In this document: positions 1 through 14,045 of the stretch, piece by piece
Layout of the letters: every line of letters starts with the position of its first letter
How positions within the stretch are numbered: position 1 is the stretch's first letter
Source: Ochotona curzoniae
Lineage: Eukaryota > Chordata > Mammalia > Lagomorpha > Ochotonidae
Assembly (NCBI RefSeq): GCF_017591425.1
Contig: NW_024465663.1
Location: 276,150 to 340,149 of the forward strand
Length of the DNA: 64,000 nucleotides
Direction: 5' to 3'
The notes under the pieces: generated by a model
What the model saw: the letters and a program-made list of their open reading frames with translations, nothing else
What the model was told of the DNA's origin: nothing
Databases searched by the model: none
Program-made: the position numbers and the translations under genes

Positions 1-3000
1 GAGCAGCACAGCTCTTCCAGTCCCAAAACGACTCCACCTGCCTCAGGAACTTCACATACCATCAGCTTTCCTACCAGATGTCCCGGAAACCCACTTGGGT
101 CCCATCTTGTCCAATACCCATTGAGCCCAGGATGATGAAATCAGGCATGTTGAACACCCACACAAAACAACCATGTGCATCCTCACTCAAGGCGCTGAGA
201 TCTCCACATCCAGAGACAAGTTCAGCGCCCAAGCCATTTCCAGCTACCATGGAAACCAAGTGCTCTGGCAGCACATATGTCTGAAAGTGGATGTGACACC
301 TAGGGATCTCAGTGTGTTGGTGAATGGCAACTTGCTGAAGGAGCAGCACAGGTCTTCCAGTCCCAAAACGACTCCACCTGACTCAGGAACTTCACATACC
401 ATCAGCTTTCCAACCAGATGTCCCGGATACCGAGTTTTGTCCCATCTCTTCCAATGCCCATTGAGCAGAGGATGATGAAATCAGGCATGATGAACACGCA
501 CAGAAAACAACCATGTAGATCCTGACTCAAGAGACTAAGAAGTCCACATCCAGAGACAAGTTCAGCGCCCAAGCCATTTCCAGCTACCATGGAAACCAAG
601 TGCTCTGGCAGCACATATGTCTGAAAGTGGATGTGACACCTAGGGATCTCAGTGTGTTGGTGAATGGCACCTTACCGAATGAGCAGGACAGGTCTTCCAG
701 TGCCAAAATGACTCCACCTGCCTCAGGAACTTCACATACCATCAGCTTTCCTACCAGATGTCCCGGAAATCGAGTTCTGTCCCATCTTGTCCAATGCCCA
801 TTGAGCCAAGAATGATGAAATTTGCCATGTGGAACACCCACACAAAACAACCATGTGGATCCTCACTCAAGGCGCTGAGATCTCCACATGCAGAGACAAG
901 TTCAGCGCCCAAGCCATTTCCAGCTACCATGGAAACCAAGTGCTCTGGCAGCACATATGTCTGAAAGTGGATGTGACTCCTAGGGATCTCAGTGTGTTGG
1001 TGAATGGCAACTTGCCGAAGGAGCCTCACAGCTCTTCCAGTCCCAAAACGACTCCACCTGCCTCAGGAACTTCACATACCATCAGCTTTCCTACCAGATG
1101 TCCCGGAAACCCACTTGGGTACCGATCTCGTCCAATGCCCAATGAGCTCAGGAAGATGAAATTAGCCATGTTGAACACCCACACAAAACAACCATGTGGA
1201 TCCTCACTCAAGGCGCTGAGAACTCCACATCCAGAGACAAGTTCAGCGCCAAAGCCATTTCCAGCTACCATGGAAACCAAGTGCTCTGGCAGCACATATG
1301 TATGAAAGAGGATGTGACATCCAGGGATCTCAGTGTGTTGGTGAATGGCAACTGGCCGAAGGAGCCTCACAGGTCTTCCAGTCCCAAAACGACTCCACCT
1401 GCCTCAGGAACTTCACATACCATCAGCTTTCCTACCATATGTCCCGGAAATCGAGTTATGTCCCATCTATTCCAATTCCCATTGAGCCCAGGAGGATGAA
1501 ATCAGGAATGTTGAACACGCACAGAAAACAACCATCTGGATCCGCACTCAAGGCGCTAAGAAATCCACATCCAGAGACAAGTTCAGCGCCCAAGCCATGT
1601 CCAGCTACCATGGAAACCAAGTGCTCTGGCAGCACATATGCCTGAGAGAGGATGTGACACCTAGGGATCTCAGTGTGTTGGTGAATGGCAGCTTGCCGAA
1701 GGAGCAGGACAGCTCTTCCAGTGCAAAACGACTCCACCTGCCTCAGGAACTTCACATACCATCAGCTTTCCTACCAGATGTCCCGGAAACCCACTTGGGT
1801 CCCATCTTGTCCAATACCCATTGAGCCCAGGATGATGAAATCAGGCATGTTGAACACCCACACAAAACAACCATGTGGATCCTGACTCAAGGCGCTAAGA
1901 AGTCCACATCCAGAGACAAGTTCAGCGCCCAAGCCATTTCCAGCTCCCATGGAAACCAAGTGCTCTGGCAGCACATATGTCTGAAAGTGGATGTGACACC
2001 TAGGGATCGCAGTGTGTTGGTGAATGGCAACTTGCCGAAAGAGCAGCACAGCTCTTCCAGTCCCAAAACGACTCCACCTGCCTCAGGAACTTCACATACC
2101 ATCAGCTTTCCAACCAGATGTCCCGGAAACCCACTTGGGTCCCATCTTGTCCAATGCCCATTGAGCTCAGGATGATGAAACACTAGGCATGTTGAACACC
2201 TACAAAAAACAACCATCTGGATCCTGACTCAAGGCGCTAAGAAGTCCACATCCAGAGACAAGTTCAGCGCCCAAGCCATTTCCAGCTACCATGGAAACCA
2301 AGTGCTCTGGCAGCACATATGTCTGAAAGTGGATGTGACACCTAGGGATCTCAGTGTGTTGGTGAATGGCAACTTGCCGAAGGAGCAGGACAGGTCTTCC
2401 AGTGCCAAACCGACTCCACCTGCCTCAGGAACTTCACATACCATCAGCTTTCCTACCAGATGTCCCAGAAACCGTGTTCTGTCCCATATTGTCCAATGCC
2501 CATTGAGCCCAGAATGATGAAATTTTCCATGTTAAACACCCACACAAAACCACCATGTGCATCCTCACTCAAGGCGCTGAGATCTCCACATCCAGAGACA
2601 AGTTCAGCGCCCAAGCCATTTCCAGCTACCATGGAAACCAAGTGCTCTGGCAGCACATATGTCTGAAAGTGGATGTGACACCTAGGGATCTCAGTGTGTT
2701 GGTGAACGGCAACTTGCCGAAGGAGCAGGACAGGTATTCCAGTGCTAAAACGACTCCACCTGCCTCAGGAACTTCACATACCATCAGCTTTCCAACCAGA
2801 TGTCCCGGAAACCCACTTGGGTCCCATCATGTCCAATGCCCATTGAGCACAGGATGATGAAACACTAGGCATGTTGAACACCTACAAAAAACAACCATCT
2901 GGATCCGCACTCAAGGCACTAAGAAGTCCACATCCAGAGACAAGTTCAGCGCCCAAGCCATTTCCAGCTCCCACGGAAACCAAGTGCTCTGGCAGCACAT

Positions 3001-6000
3001 ATGTTTGAAAGTGGATGTGACACATAGGGATCTCAGTATGTTGGTGAATGGCAACTTGCCGAAGGAGCAGCACAGGTCTTCCAGTCCCAAAACGACTCCA
3101 CCTGCCTCAGGAACTTCACATACCATCAGCTTTCTTACCAGATGTCCCGGAAACCCACTTGGGTTCCCATCTCCTCCAATGCCCATTGAGCCCAGGATGA
3201 TGAAATCAGGCATGTTGAACACCCACACAAAACAACCATGTCGATCCTGACTCAAGGCACTAAGAAGTCCACATCCAGAGACAAGTTCAGCGCCCAAGCC
3301 ATTTCCAGCTACCATGGAAACCAAGTGCTCTGGCAGCACATATGCCTGAAAGAGGATGTGACACCCAGAGATCTCAGTGTGTTGGTGAATGGCAACTTGC
3401 CGAAGGAGCAGCACAGCTCTTCCAGTGCCAAAACGACTCCACCTGCCTCAGGAACTTCACATACCATCAGCTTTCCTAATAGATGTCATTTAAAACGCCT
3501 TGGGTCCCATCTTGTCCAATGCCCATTGAGCCCAGGATGATGAAATAACCAGGCATGTTGAACACCTACACAAAACAACCATCTGGATCCTCACTCAAGG
3601 CGCTAAGAAGTCCACATCCAGAGACAAGTTCAGCGCCCAAGCCATTTCCAGCTCCCATGGAAACCAAGTGCTCTGGCAGCACATATGTCTGAAAGCGGAT
3701 GTGACACCTAGGGATCTCAGTGTGTTGGTGAATGGCAACTTGACGAAGGAGCAGCACAGCTCTTCCAGTGCCAAAACAACTCCACCTGCCTCAGGAACTT
3801 CACATACCATCAGCTTTCCTACCAGATGTCCCGGAAAGCCACTTGAGTCCCATCTCGTCCAATGCCCATTGAGCACAGGAGGATGAAACCAGGCGTGTTG
3901 AACATCCACAAAACAACCATGTAGATCCTGACTCAAGGCGCTAAGAACTCCACATCCAGAGACAAGTTCAGCGCCCAAGCCATTTCCAGCTCCCATGGAA
4001 ACCAAGTGCTCTGGCAGCACATATGTCTGAAAGTGGATGTGACACCTAGGGATCTCAGTGTGTTGGTGAATGGCAACTTGACGAAGGAGCAGCACAGCTC
4101 TTCCAGTCCCAAAACGACTCCACCTGCCTCAGGAACTTCACATACCATCAGCTTTCCTAGCAGATGTCCCGGAAACCGAGTTCTGTCCCATCTTGTCCAA
4201 TGCCCATTGAGCCCAGGATGATGAAACCAGGCATGTTGAACACCCACACCACAGAAAACAACCATGTGGATCCTGACACAAGGCACTAAGAAGTCCACAT
4301 CCAGAGACAAGTTCAGCGCCCAAGCCATTTCCAGCTACCATGGAAACCAAGTGCTCTGGCAGCACATATGTCTGAAAGTGGATGTGACACGTAGGAATCT
4401 CAGTATGTTGGTGAATGGCAACTTGCCGAAGGAGCAGCACATGTCTTCCAGTGCTAAATGACTCCACCTGCCTCAGGAACTTCACATACCATCAGCTTTC
4501 CTAGCAAATGTCCCGGAAACCGAGTTGGGTACCCATCTCGTGCAATGCTCATTGAGCCCAGGAGGATGAAATCAGGCATGTTGAACACCCACCACACAAA
4601 ACAACCATGTGGATCCTGACTCAAGGCGCTAAGAAGTCCACATCCAGAGACAAGTTCAGCGCCCAAGCCATTTCCAGCTACCATGGAAACCAAGTGCTCT
4701 GGCAGCACATATGTCTGAAAGTGGATGTAAAACCTAGGGATCTCAGTGTGTTGGTGAATGGCAAATTGCCGAAGGAGCAGCACAGCTCTTCCAGTGCCAA
4801 AACGTCTCCACCTGCCTCAGGAACTTCACATACCATCAGCTTTCCTACCAGATGTCCCGGAAACCCTGTTGGTGGCCAAATCGTCCAATGCAGATAGAGC
4901 CCAGGATGATTAAATTAGCAACGTTGAACACCCACGCAAAACAACCATGTGGATCCTCACTCAAGGCGCTGAGATCTCCACATCCAGAGACAAGTTCAGC
5001 GCCCAAGCCATTTCCAGCTACCATGGAAACCAAGTGCTCTGGCAGCACATATGTCTGAAAGCGGATGTGACACCTAGGGATCTCAGTGTGTTGGTGAATG
5101 GCAACTTGCTGAAGGAGCAGCACAGCTCTTCCAGTGCCAAAACGACTCCACCTGCCTCAGGAACTTCACATACCATCAGCTTTCCTAGCAGAAGTCCCGG
5201 ATACCGAGTTCTGTCCCATCAAGTCCAATGCCCATTGAGCAGAGGATAATGAAATCAGGCATGATGAACACGCACACAAAACAACCATGTAGATCCTCAC
5301 TCAAGGCACTAAGAAGTCCACATCCAGAGACAAGTTCAGCGCCCAAGCCATTTCCAGCTACCATGGAAACCAAGTGCTCTGGCAGCACATATGTCTGAAA
5401 GTGGATGTGACACCTAGGGATCTCAGTGTGTTGGTGAATGGCAACTTGCCGAAGGAGCAGCACAGGTCTTCCAGTCCCAAAACGACTCCACCAGCCTCAG
5501 GAACTTCACATACCATCAGCTTTCCTACCAGATGTCCCGGAAACCCACTTGGGTACCCATCTCGTCCAATGCCCATTGAGCTCAGGAAGATGAAATTAGC
5601 CATGTTGAACACCCACACAAAACAACCATGTGGATCCTCACTCAAGGCGCTGAGAACTCCACATCCAGAGACAAGTTCAGCGCCCAAGCCATTTCCAGCT
5701 ACCATGGAAACCAAGTGCTCTGGCAGCACATATGTCTGAAAGAGGATGTGACACCCAGGGATCTCAGTGTGTTGGTGAACGACAACTTGCCGAAGGAGCA
5801 GCACAGCTCTTCCAGTGCCAAAACGTCTCCACCTGCCTCAGGAACTTCACATACCATCAGCTTTCCTACCTGATGTCCCGGAAACCCACTTGGGTCCCAT
5901 CTTGTGCAATGCCCATTGAGTCCAGGATGATGAAATCAGGCATGTTGAACACCCACCCCGCACAAAACAACCATGTGGATCCTGACTCAAGGCGCTAAGA

Positions 6001-6890
6001 ACTCCACATCCAGAGACAAGTTCAGCGCCCAAGCCATTTTCAGCTACCGTGGAAACCAAGTGCTCTGGCAGCACATATGTCTGAAATTGGATGTGACACC
6101 TAGGGATCGCAGTGTGTTGGTGAATGGCAACTTGCTGAAGGAGCAGGACAGGTCTTCCAGTCCCAAAACGACTCCACCTGCCTCAGCAACTTCACATACC
6201 ATCAGCTTTCCTACCAGATGTCCCGGAAATCGAGTTATGTCGCATCTCGTCCAATACCCGTTGAGAACCGGAGGATGAAACCAGGCATGTTGAACACCCA
6301 CACAAAACAACCATCTGGATCCTCACTCAAGGCGCTAAGAAGTCCACATCCAGAGACAAGTTCAGCGCCCAAGCCATTTCCAGCTACCATGGAAACCAAG
6401 TGCTGTGACTGCACATATGTCTGAAAGTGGATGTGACACCTAGGGATCTCAGTGTGTTGGTGAATGGCAACTTTCCGAAGGAGCAGCACAGCTCTTCCAG
6501 TGCCAAAACGTCTCCACCTGCCTCAGGAACTTCACATACCATCAGCTTTCCTACCAGATATCCCGGAAATCGAGTTCTGTCCCAACTTGTCCAATGCCCA
6601 TTGAGCCCAGAATGATGAAATTTGCCATGTGGAACACCCACACAAAACAACCATGTGGATCCTCACTCAAGGCGCTGAGATCTCCACATCCAGAGACAAG
6701 TTCAGCGCCCAAGCCATTTCCAGCTACCATGTAAACCAAGTGCTCTGGCAGCACATATGTCTGAAAGAGGATGTGACACCTAGGGATCTCAGTGTGTTGC
6801 TGAATGGCAACTTGCCGAAGGAGCAGGACAGGTCTTTCAGTCCCAAAACGACTCCACCTGCCTCAGCAACTTCACATACCATCAGCTTTC
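1..6890 (+). repeat. Left zone of diverged monomers without a clean higher-order repeat
   Basis: About twenty monomers of mostly 338-345 bp. No two adjacent blocks repeat each other, but single segments have close relatives elsewhere. About 600-1000 matches 7423-7830 (offset 6823 bp, 20 monomers). About 925-1310 matches 5358-5745 (offset 4434 bp, 13 monomers), including the shared GAGCTCAGGAAGATG variant. The monomers near 420-500 and 5200-5280 are relatives of the fifth monomer of the six-monomer unit to the right (GAGCAGAGGAT with ATGATGAACACGCAC). The zone reads as an older, scrambled version of the neighbouring ordered array. I see no non-satellite sequence in it. Confidence 0.8.
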
Positions 6891-8936
6891 CTAGCAGATG
6901 TCCCGGAAATCGAGTTATGTCCCATCTCGTCCAATACCCGTTGAGAACCGGAGGATGAAACCAGTCATGTTGAACATCCACACAAAACAACCATGTGGAT
7001 CCTGACTCAAGGCACTAAGAAGTCCACATCCAGAGACAAGTTCAGCGCATAAGCCATTTCCAGCTACCATGGAAACCAAGTGCTCTGACTGCACATATGT
7101 CTGAAAGTGGATGTGACACCTACGGATCTCAGTGTGTTGGTGAATGGCAAATTGCCGAAGGAGCAGCACAGCACTTCCAGTGCTAAAACGACTCCACCTG
7201 CCTCAGGATCTTCACATACCATCAGCTTTCCTACCAGATATCCCGGAAACTGACTTGGGACCCATCTTGTCCAATACCCATTGAGCCCAGGATGATGAAA
7301 CAACAAGGCATGTTGAACACCCACACAAAACAACCATCTGGATCCTCACTCAAGGCACTAAGAATTCCACATCCAGAGACAAGTTCAGCGCCCAAGCCAT
7401 TTCCAGCTACCATGGAAACCAAGTGCTCTGGCAGCACATATGTCTGAAAGAGAATGTGACACCTAGGGTTCTCAGTGTGTTGGTGAATGGCACCTTACCG
7501 AATGAGCAGGACAGGTCTTCCAGTGCCAAAATGACTCCACCTGCCTCAGGAACTTCACATACCATCAGCTTTCCTACCAGATGTCCCGGAAATCGAGTTC
7601 TGTCCCATCTTGTCCAATGCCCATTGAGCCAAGAATGATGAAATTTGCCATGTGGAACACCCACACAAAACAACCATGTGGATCCTCACTCAAGGCGCTG
7701 AGATCTCCACATGCAGAGACAAGTTCAGCGCCCAAGCCATTTCCAGCTACCATGGAAACCAAGTGCTCTGGCAGCACATATGTCTGAAAGTGGATGTGAC
7801 ACCTAGGGATCTCAGTGTGTTGGTGAATGGCAACTTGCTGAAGGAGCAGCACAGCTCTTCCAGTGCCAAAACGACTCCACCTGCCTCAGGAACTTCACAT
7901 ACCATCAGCTTTCCTACCAGATATCCCGGAAACCGAGTTCTGTCCCATCTGTTCCAATGCCCATTGAGCAGAGGATGATGAAATCAGGCATGATGAACAC
8001 GCACACAAAACAACCATGTAGATCCTGGATCAAGGGACTAAGTAGTCCACATCCAGAGACAAGTTCAGCGCCCAAGCCATTTCCAGCTCCCACGGAAACC
8101 AAGTGCTCTGACAGCACATATGTCTGAAAGTGGATATGACACCTACGGATCTCAGTGTGTTGGTGAATGGCAAATTGCCGAAGGAGCAGCACAACACTTC
8201 CAGTACCAAAACGACTCCACCTGCCTCAGGAACTTCACATACCATCAGCTTTCCTACCAGATATCCCGGAAACCGACTTGGGACACAACTTGTCCAATGC
8301 CCATTGAGCCCAGGATGATGAAACAACCAGGCATGTTGAACACCCACACAAAACAACCATCTGGATCCTCACTCAAGGCACTAAGAAGTCCACATCCAGA
8401 GACAAGTTCAGCGCCCAAGCCATTTCCAGCTACCATGGAAACCAAGTGCTCTGGCAGCACATATGTCTGAAAGTGGATGTGACACCTAGGGATCTCAATG
8501 TGTTGGTGAATGGCAACTTGCCGAAAGAGCAGCACAGCTCTTCCAGTGCCAAAATGACTCCACCTGCCTCAGGAACTTCACAAAAAATCAGCTTTACTAG
8601 CAGATGTCCGGGAAACCGAGTTGAGTCCCATCTTGTCCAATGCCCATTGAGCCCAAGATGATACAAACAGGCATGTTGAACGCCCACACAAAACAACCAT
8701 TGGGATCCTGAATCAAGGCGCTAAGAAGTCCACATCCAGAGACAAGTTCAGCGCCCAAGCCATTTCCAGCTACCATGGAAACCAAGTGCTCTGGCAGCAC
8801 ATATGTCTGAAAGTGGATGTGACACCTAGGGATCTCAGTGTGTTGCTGAATGGCAACTTGCCGAAGGAGCAGGACAGGTCTTCCAGTGCCAAAACGACTC
8901 CACCTGCCTCAGGAACTTCACATACCATCAGCTTTC
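6891..8936 (+). repeat. Six-monomer higher-order unit, copy U0 (oldest, diverged)
   Basis: 2046 bp, six monomers here called m2 to m7 in order. m2 has GAGAACCGGAGGATG and GCGCATAAGCC. m3 has GATATCCCGG and GATGAAACAACAAGG. m4 has GCCATGTGGAACACCC and GCTGAGATCTCC. m5 has GAGCAGAGGATG and a GGGACTAAGTAGTCC motif. m6 has GATGAAACAACCAGG. m7 has GTCCGGGAAACC and a CATTGGGATCC motif. The same order recurs at 9956, 12001, 14046 and 17456. This copy differs from the others at many sites. In m4 it carries GGCACCTTACCGAATGAGC where the three central copies carry a different segment. Confidence 0.85.
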
Positions 8937-9955
8937 CTACCAGATGTCCCGGAAATCGAGTTATGTCCCATCTCGTCCAATACCCGTTGAGAACCGGAGG
9001 ATGAAACCAGGCATGTTGAACATCCACACAAAACAACCATCTGGATCCTCACTCAAGGCGCTAAGAAGTCCACATCCAGAGACAAGTTCAGCGCCCAAGC
9101 CATTTCCAGCTACCATGGAAACCAAGTGCTCTGGCAGCACATATGTCTGAAAGAGGATGTGACACCCAGGGATCTCAGTGTGTTGGTGAATGGCAACTTG
9201 CCGAAGGAGCAGCACAGCTCTTCCAGTCCAAAACAAATCCACCTGCCTCAGGAACTTCACATACCATCAGCTTTCCTAGCAGATGTCACGGAAACCCACT
9301 TGAGTTCCATCTCGTCCAATGCCCATTGAGAACAGGAGGATGAAAACAGGCATGTTGAACATCCACACAAAACAACCATGTGGATCCTGACTCAAGGCGC
9401 TAAGAAGTCCACATCCAGAGACAAGTTCAGCGCCCAAGCCATTTCCAGCTACCATGGAAACCAAGTGCTCTGACTGCACATATGTCTGAAAGTGGATGTG
9501 ACACCTAGGGATCTCAGTGTGTTGCTGAATGGCAACTTGCCGAAGGAGCAGCACAGCTCTTCCAGTCCCAAAACGACTCCACCTGCCTCAGGAACTTCAC
9601 ATACCATCAGCTTTCCTACCAGATGTCCCGGAAACCGAGTTCTGTCCCATCTTGTCCAATGCCCATTGAGCCCAGAATGATGAAATTTGCCATGTGGAAC
9701 ACCCACACAAAACAACCATGTGGATCCTCACTCAAGGCGCTGAGATCTCCACATCCAGAGACAAGTTCAGCGCCCAAGCCATTTCCAGCTACCATGGAAA
9801 CCAAGTGCTCTGGCAGCACATATGTCTGAAAGAGGATGTGACACCTAGGGATCTCAGTGTGTTGCTGAATGGCAAATTGCCGAAGGAGCAGGACAGGTCT
9901 TTCAGTCCCAAAACGACTCCACCTGCCTCAGGAACTTCACATACCATCAGCTTTC
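8937..9955 (+). repeat. Three-monomer connector (m8, m9, m1) between units U0 and U1
   Basis: 1019 bp. The first monomer (m8) ends in the same GAGAACCGGAGGATG block as m2, but otherwise differs from m2: it lacks the GCGCATAAGCC and CTGACTGCAC variants. The second (m9) has GTCACGGAAACCC and GAGAACAGGAGGATG. The third (m1) has GAAATTTGCCATGTGG. With the six preceding monomers this gives a nine-monomer period of 3065 bp: 6551-9000 corresponds to 9616-12068 at that offset. m9 and m1 recur at 16776-17455 at an offset of exactly 7500 bp. Confidence 0.8.
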
Positions 9956-12000
9956 CTACCAGATGTCCCGGAAATCGAGTTATGTCCCATCTCGTCCAAT
10001 ACCCGTTGAGAACCGGAGGATGAAACCAGGCATGTTGAACATCCACACAAAACAACCATGTGGATCCTGACTCAAGGCGCTAAGAAGTCCACATCCAGAG
10101 ACAAGTTCAGCGCATAAGCCATTTCCAGCTACCATGGAAACCAGGTGCTCTGACTGCACATATGTCTGAAAGTGGATGTGACACCTAGGGATCTCAGTGT
10201 GTTGGTGAATGGCAAATTGCCGAAGGAGCAGCACAGCACTTCCAGTACCAAAACGACTCCACCTGCCTCAGGATCTTCACATACCATCAGCTTTCCTACC
10301 AGATATCCCGGAAACCGACTTGGGACCCATCTTGTCCAATACCCATTGAGCTCAGGATGATGAAACAACAAGGCATGTTGAACACCCACACAAAACAACC
10401 ATCTGGATCCTCACTCAATGCACTAAGAAGTCCACATCCAGAGACAAGTTCAGCGCCCAAGCCATTTCCAGCTACCATGGAAACCAAGTGCTCTGGCAGC
10501 ACATATGTCTGAAAGAGGATGTGACACCTAGGGTTCTCAGTTTGTTGGTGAATGGCAACTAGCTGAATGAGCAGGACAGGTCTTCCAGTGCCAAAATGAC
10601 TTCACCTGCCTCAGGAACTTCACATACCATCAGCTTTCCTACCAGATGTCCCGGAAATCGAGTTCTGTCCCATCTTGTCCAATGCCCATTGAGCCCAGAA
10701 TGATGAAATTTTCCATGTGGAACACCCACACAAAACAACCATGTGGATCCTCACTCAAGGCGCTGAGATCTGAACATCCAGATACAAGTTCAGCGCCCAA
10801 GCCATTTCCAGCTACCATGGAAACCAAGTGCTCTGGCAGCACATATGTCTGAAAGTGGATGTGACACCTAGGGATCTCAGTGTGTTGGTGAATGGCAACT
10901 TGCTGAAGGAGCAGCACAGGTCTTCCAGTGCCAAAACGACTCCACCTGCCTCAGGAACTTCACATACCATCAGCTTTCCTAGCAGAAGTCCCGGATACCG
11001 AGTTCTGTCCCATCTGTTCCAATGCCCATTGAGCAGAGGATGATGAAATCAGGCATGATGAACACGCACACAAAACAACCATGTGGATCCTGACTCAAGG
11101 GACTAAGTAGTCCACATCCAGAGACAAGTTCAGCGCCCAAGCCATTTCCAGCTCCCACGGAAACCAAGTGCTCTGACAGCACATATGTCTGAAAGTGGAT
11201 GTGACACCTACGGATCTCAGTGTGTTGGTGAATGGCAAATTGCCGAAGGAGCAGCACAACACTTCCAGTACCAAAACGACTCCACCTGCCTCAGGAACTT
11301 CACATACCATCAGCTTTCCTACCAGATATCCCGGAAACCGACTTGGGACCCATCTTGTCCAATACCCATTGAGCCCAGGATGATGAAACAACCAGGCATG
11401 TTGAACACCCACACAAAACAACCATCTGGATCCTCACTCAAGGCACTAAGAAGTCCACATCCAGAGACAAGTTCAGCGCCCAAGCCATTTCCAGCTACCA
11501 TGGAAACCAAGTGCTCTGGCAGCACATATGTCTGAAAGTGGATGTGACACCTAGGGATCTCAATGTGTTGGTGAATGGCAACTTGCCGAAGGAGCAGGAC
11601 AGGTCTTCCAGTGCCAAAATACTCCACCTGCCTCAGGAACTTCACATAAAATCAGCTTTCCTAGCAGATGTCCGGGAAACCGAGTTGAGTCCCATCTTGT
11701 CCAATGCCCATTGAGCCCAAGATGATACAACGGGGCATGTTGAACGCACACACAAAACAACCATTGGGATCCGTAATCAAGGCGCTAAGAAGTCCACATC
11801 CAGAGACAAGTTCAGCGCCCAAGCCATTTCCAGCTACCATGGAAACCAAGTGCTCTGGCAGCACATATGTCTGAAAGAGGATGTGACACCTAGGGTTCTC
11901 AGTGTGTTGGTGAACGGCAACTTCCCGAAGGAGCAGCACATGTCTTCCAGTGCCAAAACGACTCCACCTGCCTCAGGAACTTCACATACCATCAGCTTTC
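9956..12000 (+). repeat. Six-monomer higher-order unit, copy U1
   Basis: 2045 bp, order m2-m7, directly followed by U2. It shares with U2 and U3 the derived segment CAACTAGCTGAATGAGC in m4 (the AGCTG of this segment lies at 10561). It is distinguished from U2 by a handful of substitutions, for example CTCAATGCACTAAG near 10415, GATCTGAACATCC near 10770 and GAACGCACACAC near 11745. The internal m2 retains the plain GGGATCTCAG at about 10187, where U2 and U3 have GGGATATCAG. Confidence 0.9.
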
Positions 12001-14045
12001 CTACCAGATGTCCCGGAAATCGAGTTATGTCCCATCTCGTCCAATACCCGTTGAGAACCGGAGGATGAAACCAGGCATGTTGAACATCCACACAAAACAA
12101 CCATGTGGATCCTGACTCAAGGCGCTAAGAAGTCCACATCCAGAGACAAGTTCAGCGCATAAGCCATTTCCAGCTACCATGGAAACCAGGTGCTCTGACT
12201 GCACATATGTCTGAAAGTGGATGTGACACCTAGGGATATCAGTGTGTTGGTGAATGGCAAATTGCCGAAGGAGCAGCACAGCACTTCCAGTACCAAAACG
12301 ACTCCACCTGCCTCAGGATCTTCACATACCATCAGCTTTCCTACCAGATATCCCGGAAACCGACTTGGGACCCATCTTGTCCAATACCCATTGAGCTCAG
12401 GATGATGAAACAACAAGGCATGTTGAACACCCACACAAAACAACCATCTGGATCCTCACTCAAGGCACTAAGAAGTCCACATCCAGAGACAAGTTCAGCG
12501 CCCAAGCCATTTCCAGCTACCATGGAAACCAAGTGCTCTGGCAGCACATATGTCTGAAAGAGGATGTGACACCTAGGGTTCTCAGTTTGTTGGTGAATGG
12601 CAACTAGCTGAATGAGCAGGACAGGTCTTCCAGTGCCAAAATGACTTCACCTGCCTCAGGAACTTCACATACCATCAGCTTTCCTACCAGATGTCCCGGA
12701 AATCGAGTTCTGTCCCATCTTGTCCAATGCCCATTGAGCCCAGAATGATGAAATTTTCCATGTGGAACACCCACACAAAACAACCATGTGGATCCTCACT
12801 CAAGGCGCTGAGATCTCCACATCCAGATACAAGTTCAGCGCCCAAGCCATTTCCAGCTACCATGGAAACCAAGTGCTCTGGCAGCACATATGTCTGAAAG
12901 TGGATGTGACACCTAGGGATCTCAGTGTGTTGGTGAATGGTAACTTGCCGAAGGAGCAGCACAGGTCTTCCAGTGCCAAAACGACTCCACCTGCCTCAGG
13001 AACTTCACATACCATCAGCTTTCCTAGCAGAAGTCCCGGATACCGAGTTCTGTCCCATCTGTTCCAATGCCCATTGAGCAGAGGATGATGAAATCAGGCA
13101 TGATGAACACGCACACAAAACAACCATGTGGATCCTGACTCAAGGGACTAAGTAGTCCACATCCAGAGACAAGTTCAGCGCCCAAGCCATTTCCAGCTCC
13201 CACGGAAACCAAGTGCTCTGACAGCACATATGTCTGAAAGTGGATGTGACACCTACGGATCTCAGTGTGTTGGTGAATGGCAAATTGCCGAAGGAGCAGC
13301 ACAACACTTCCAGTACCAAAACGACTCCACCTGCCTCAGGAACTTCACATACCATCAGCTTTCCTACCAGATATCCCGGAAACCGACTTGGGACCCATCT
13401 TGTCCAATACCCATTGAGCCCAGGATGATGAAACAACCAGGCATGTTGAACACCCACACAAAACAACCATCTGGATCCTCACTCAAGGCACTAAGAAGTC
13501 CACATCCAGAGACAAGTTCAGCGCCCAAGCCATTTCCAGCTACCATGGAAACCAAGTGCTCTGGCAGCACATATGTCTGAAAGTGGATGTGACACCTAGG
13601 GATCTCAATGTGTTGGTGAATGGCAACTTGCCGAAGGAGCAGGACAGGTCTTCCAGTGCCAAAATACTCCACCTGCCTCAGGAACTTCACATAAAATCAG
13701 CTTTCCTAGCAGATGTCCGGGAAACCGAGTTGAGTCCCATCTTGTCCAATGCCCATTGAGCCCAAGATGATACAACGGGGCATGTTGAACGCCCACACAA
13801 AACAACCATTGGGATCCGTAATCAAGGCGCTAAGAAGTCCACATCCAGAGACAAGTTCAGCGCCCAAGCCATTTCCAGCTACCATGGAAACCAAGTGCTC
13901 TGGCAGCACATATGTCTGAAAGAGGATGTGACACCTAGGGTTCTCAGTGTGTTGGTGAACGGCAACTTCCCGAAGGAGCAGCACATGTCTTCCAGTGCCA
14001 AAACGACTCCACCTGCCTCAGGAACTTCACATACCATCAGCTTTC
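12001..14045 (+). repeat. Six-monomer higher-order unit, copy U2
   Basis: 2045 bp, in direct tandem with U1 and U3. By eye I see only three substitutions against U3. The first monomer is a hybrid. Up to about 12090 it could be read as m8 or m2; beyond that it carries the m2 markers (GCGCATAAGCC, CTGACTGCAC). This is the join expected if the unit arose by exchange between m8 and m2. The derived m4 segment with AGCTG is at 12606, exactly 2045 bp after that of U1. Confidence 0.92.

Noticed and set aside
97..115. TCCCGGAAACCGAGT or CCGAAGG as a CENP-B box
   Set aside because: On the reverse strand the box needs CCCG, then T three bases on, and CGAA at fixed spacing. The T and the CGAA are missing here, and CCGAAGG supplies only the TTCG part without CGGG at the right distance.
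61..260. Possible internal dimer structure (two ~170-bp halves), suggested by CAGCTTTCC near 63 and CAGCTACC near 241
   Set aside because: Beyond these few bases the halves do not align by eye, and the distance (178 bp) does not equal half of the unit.
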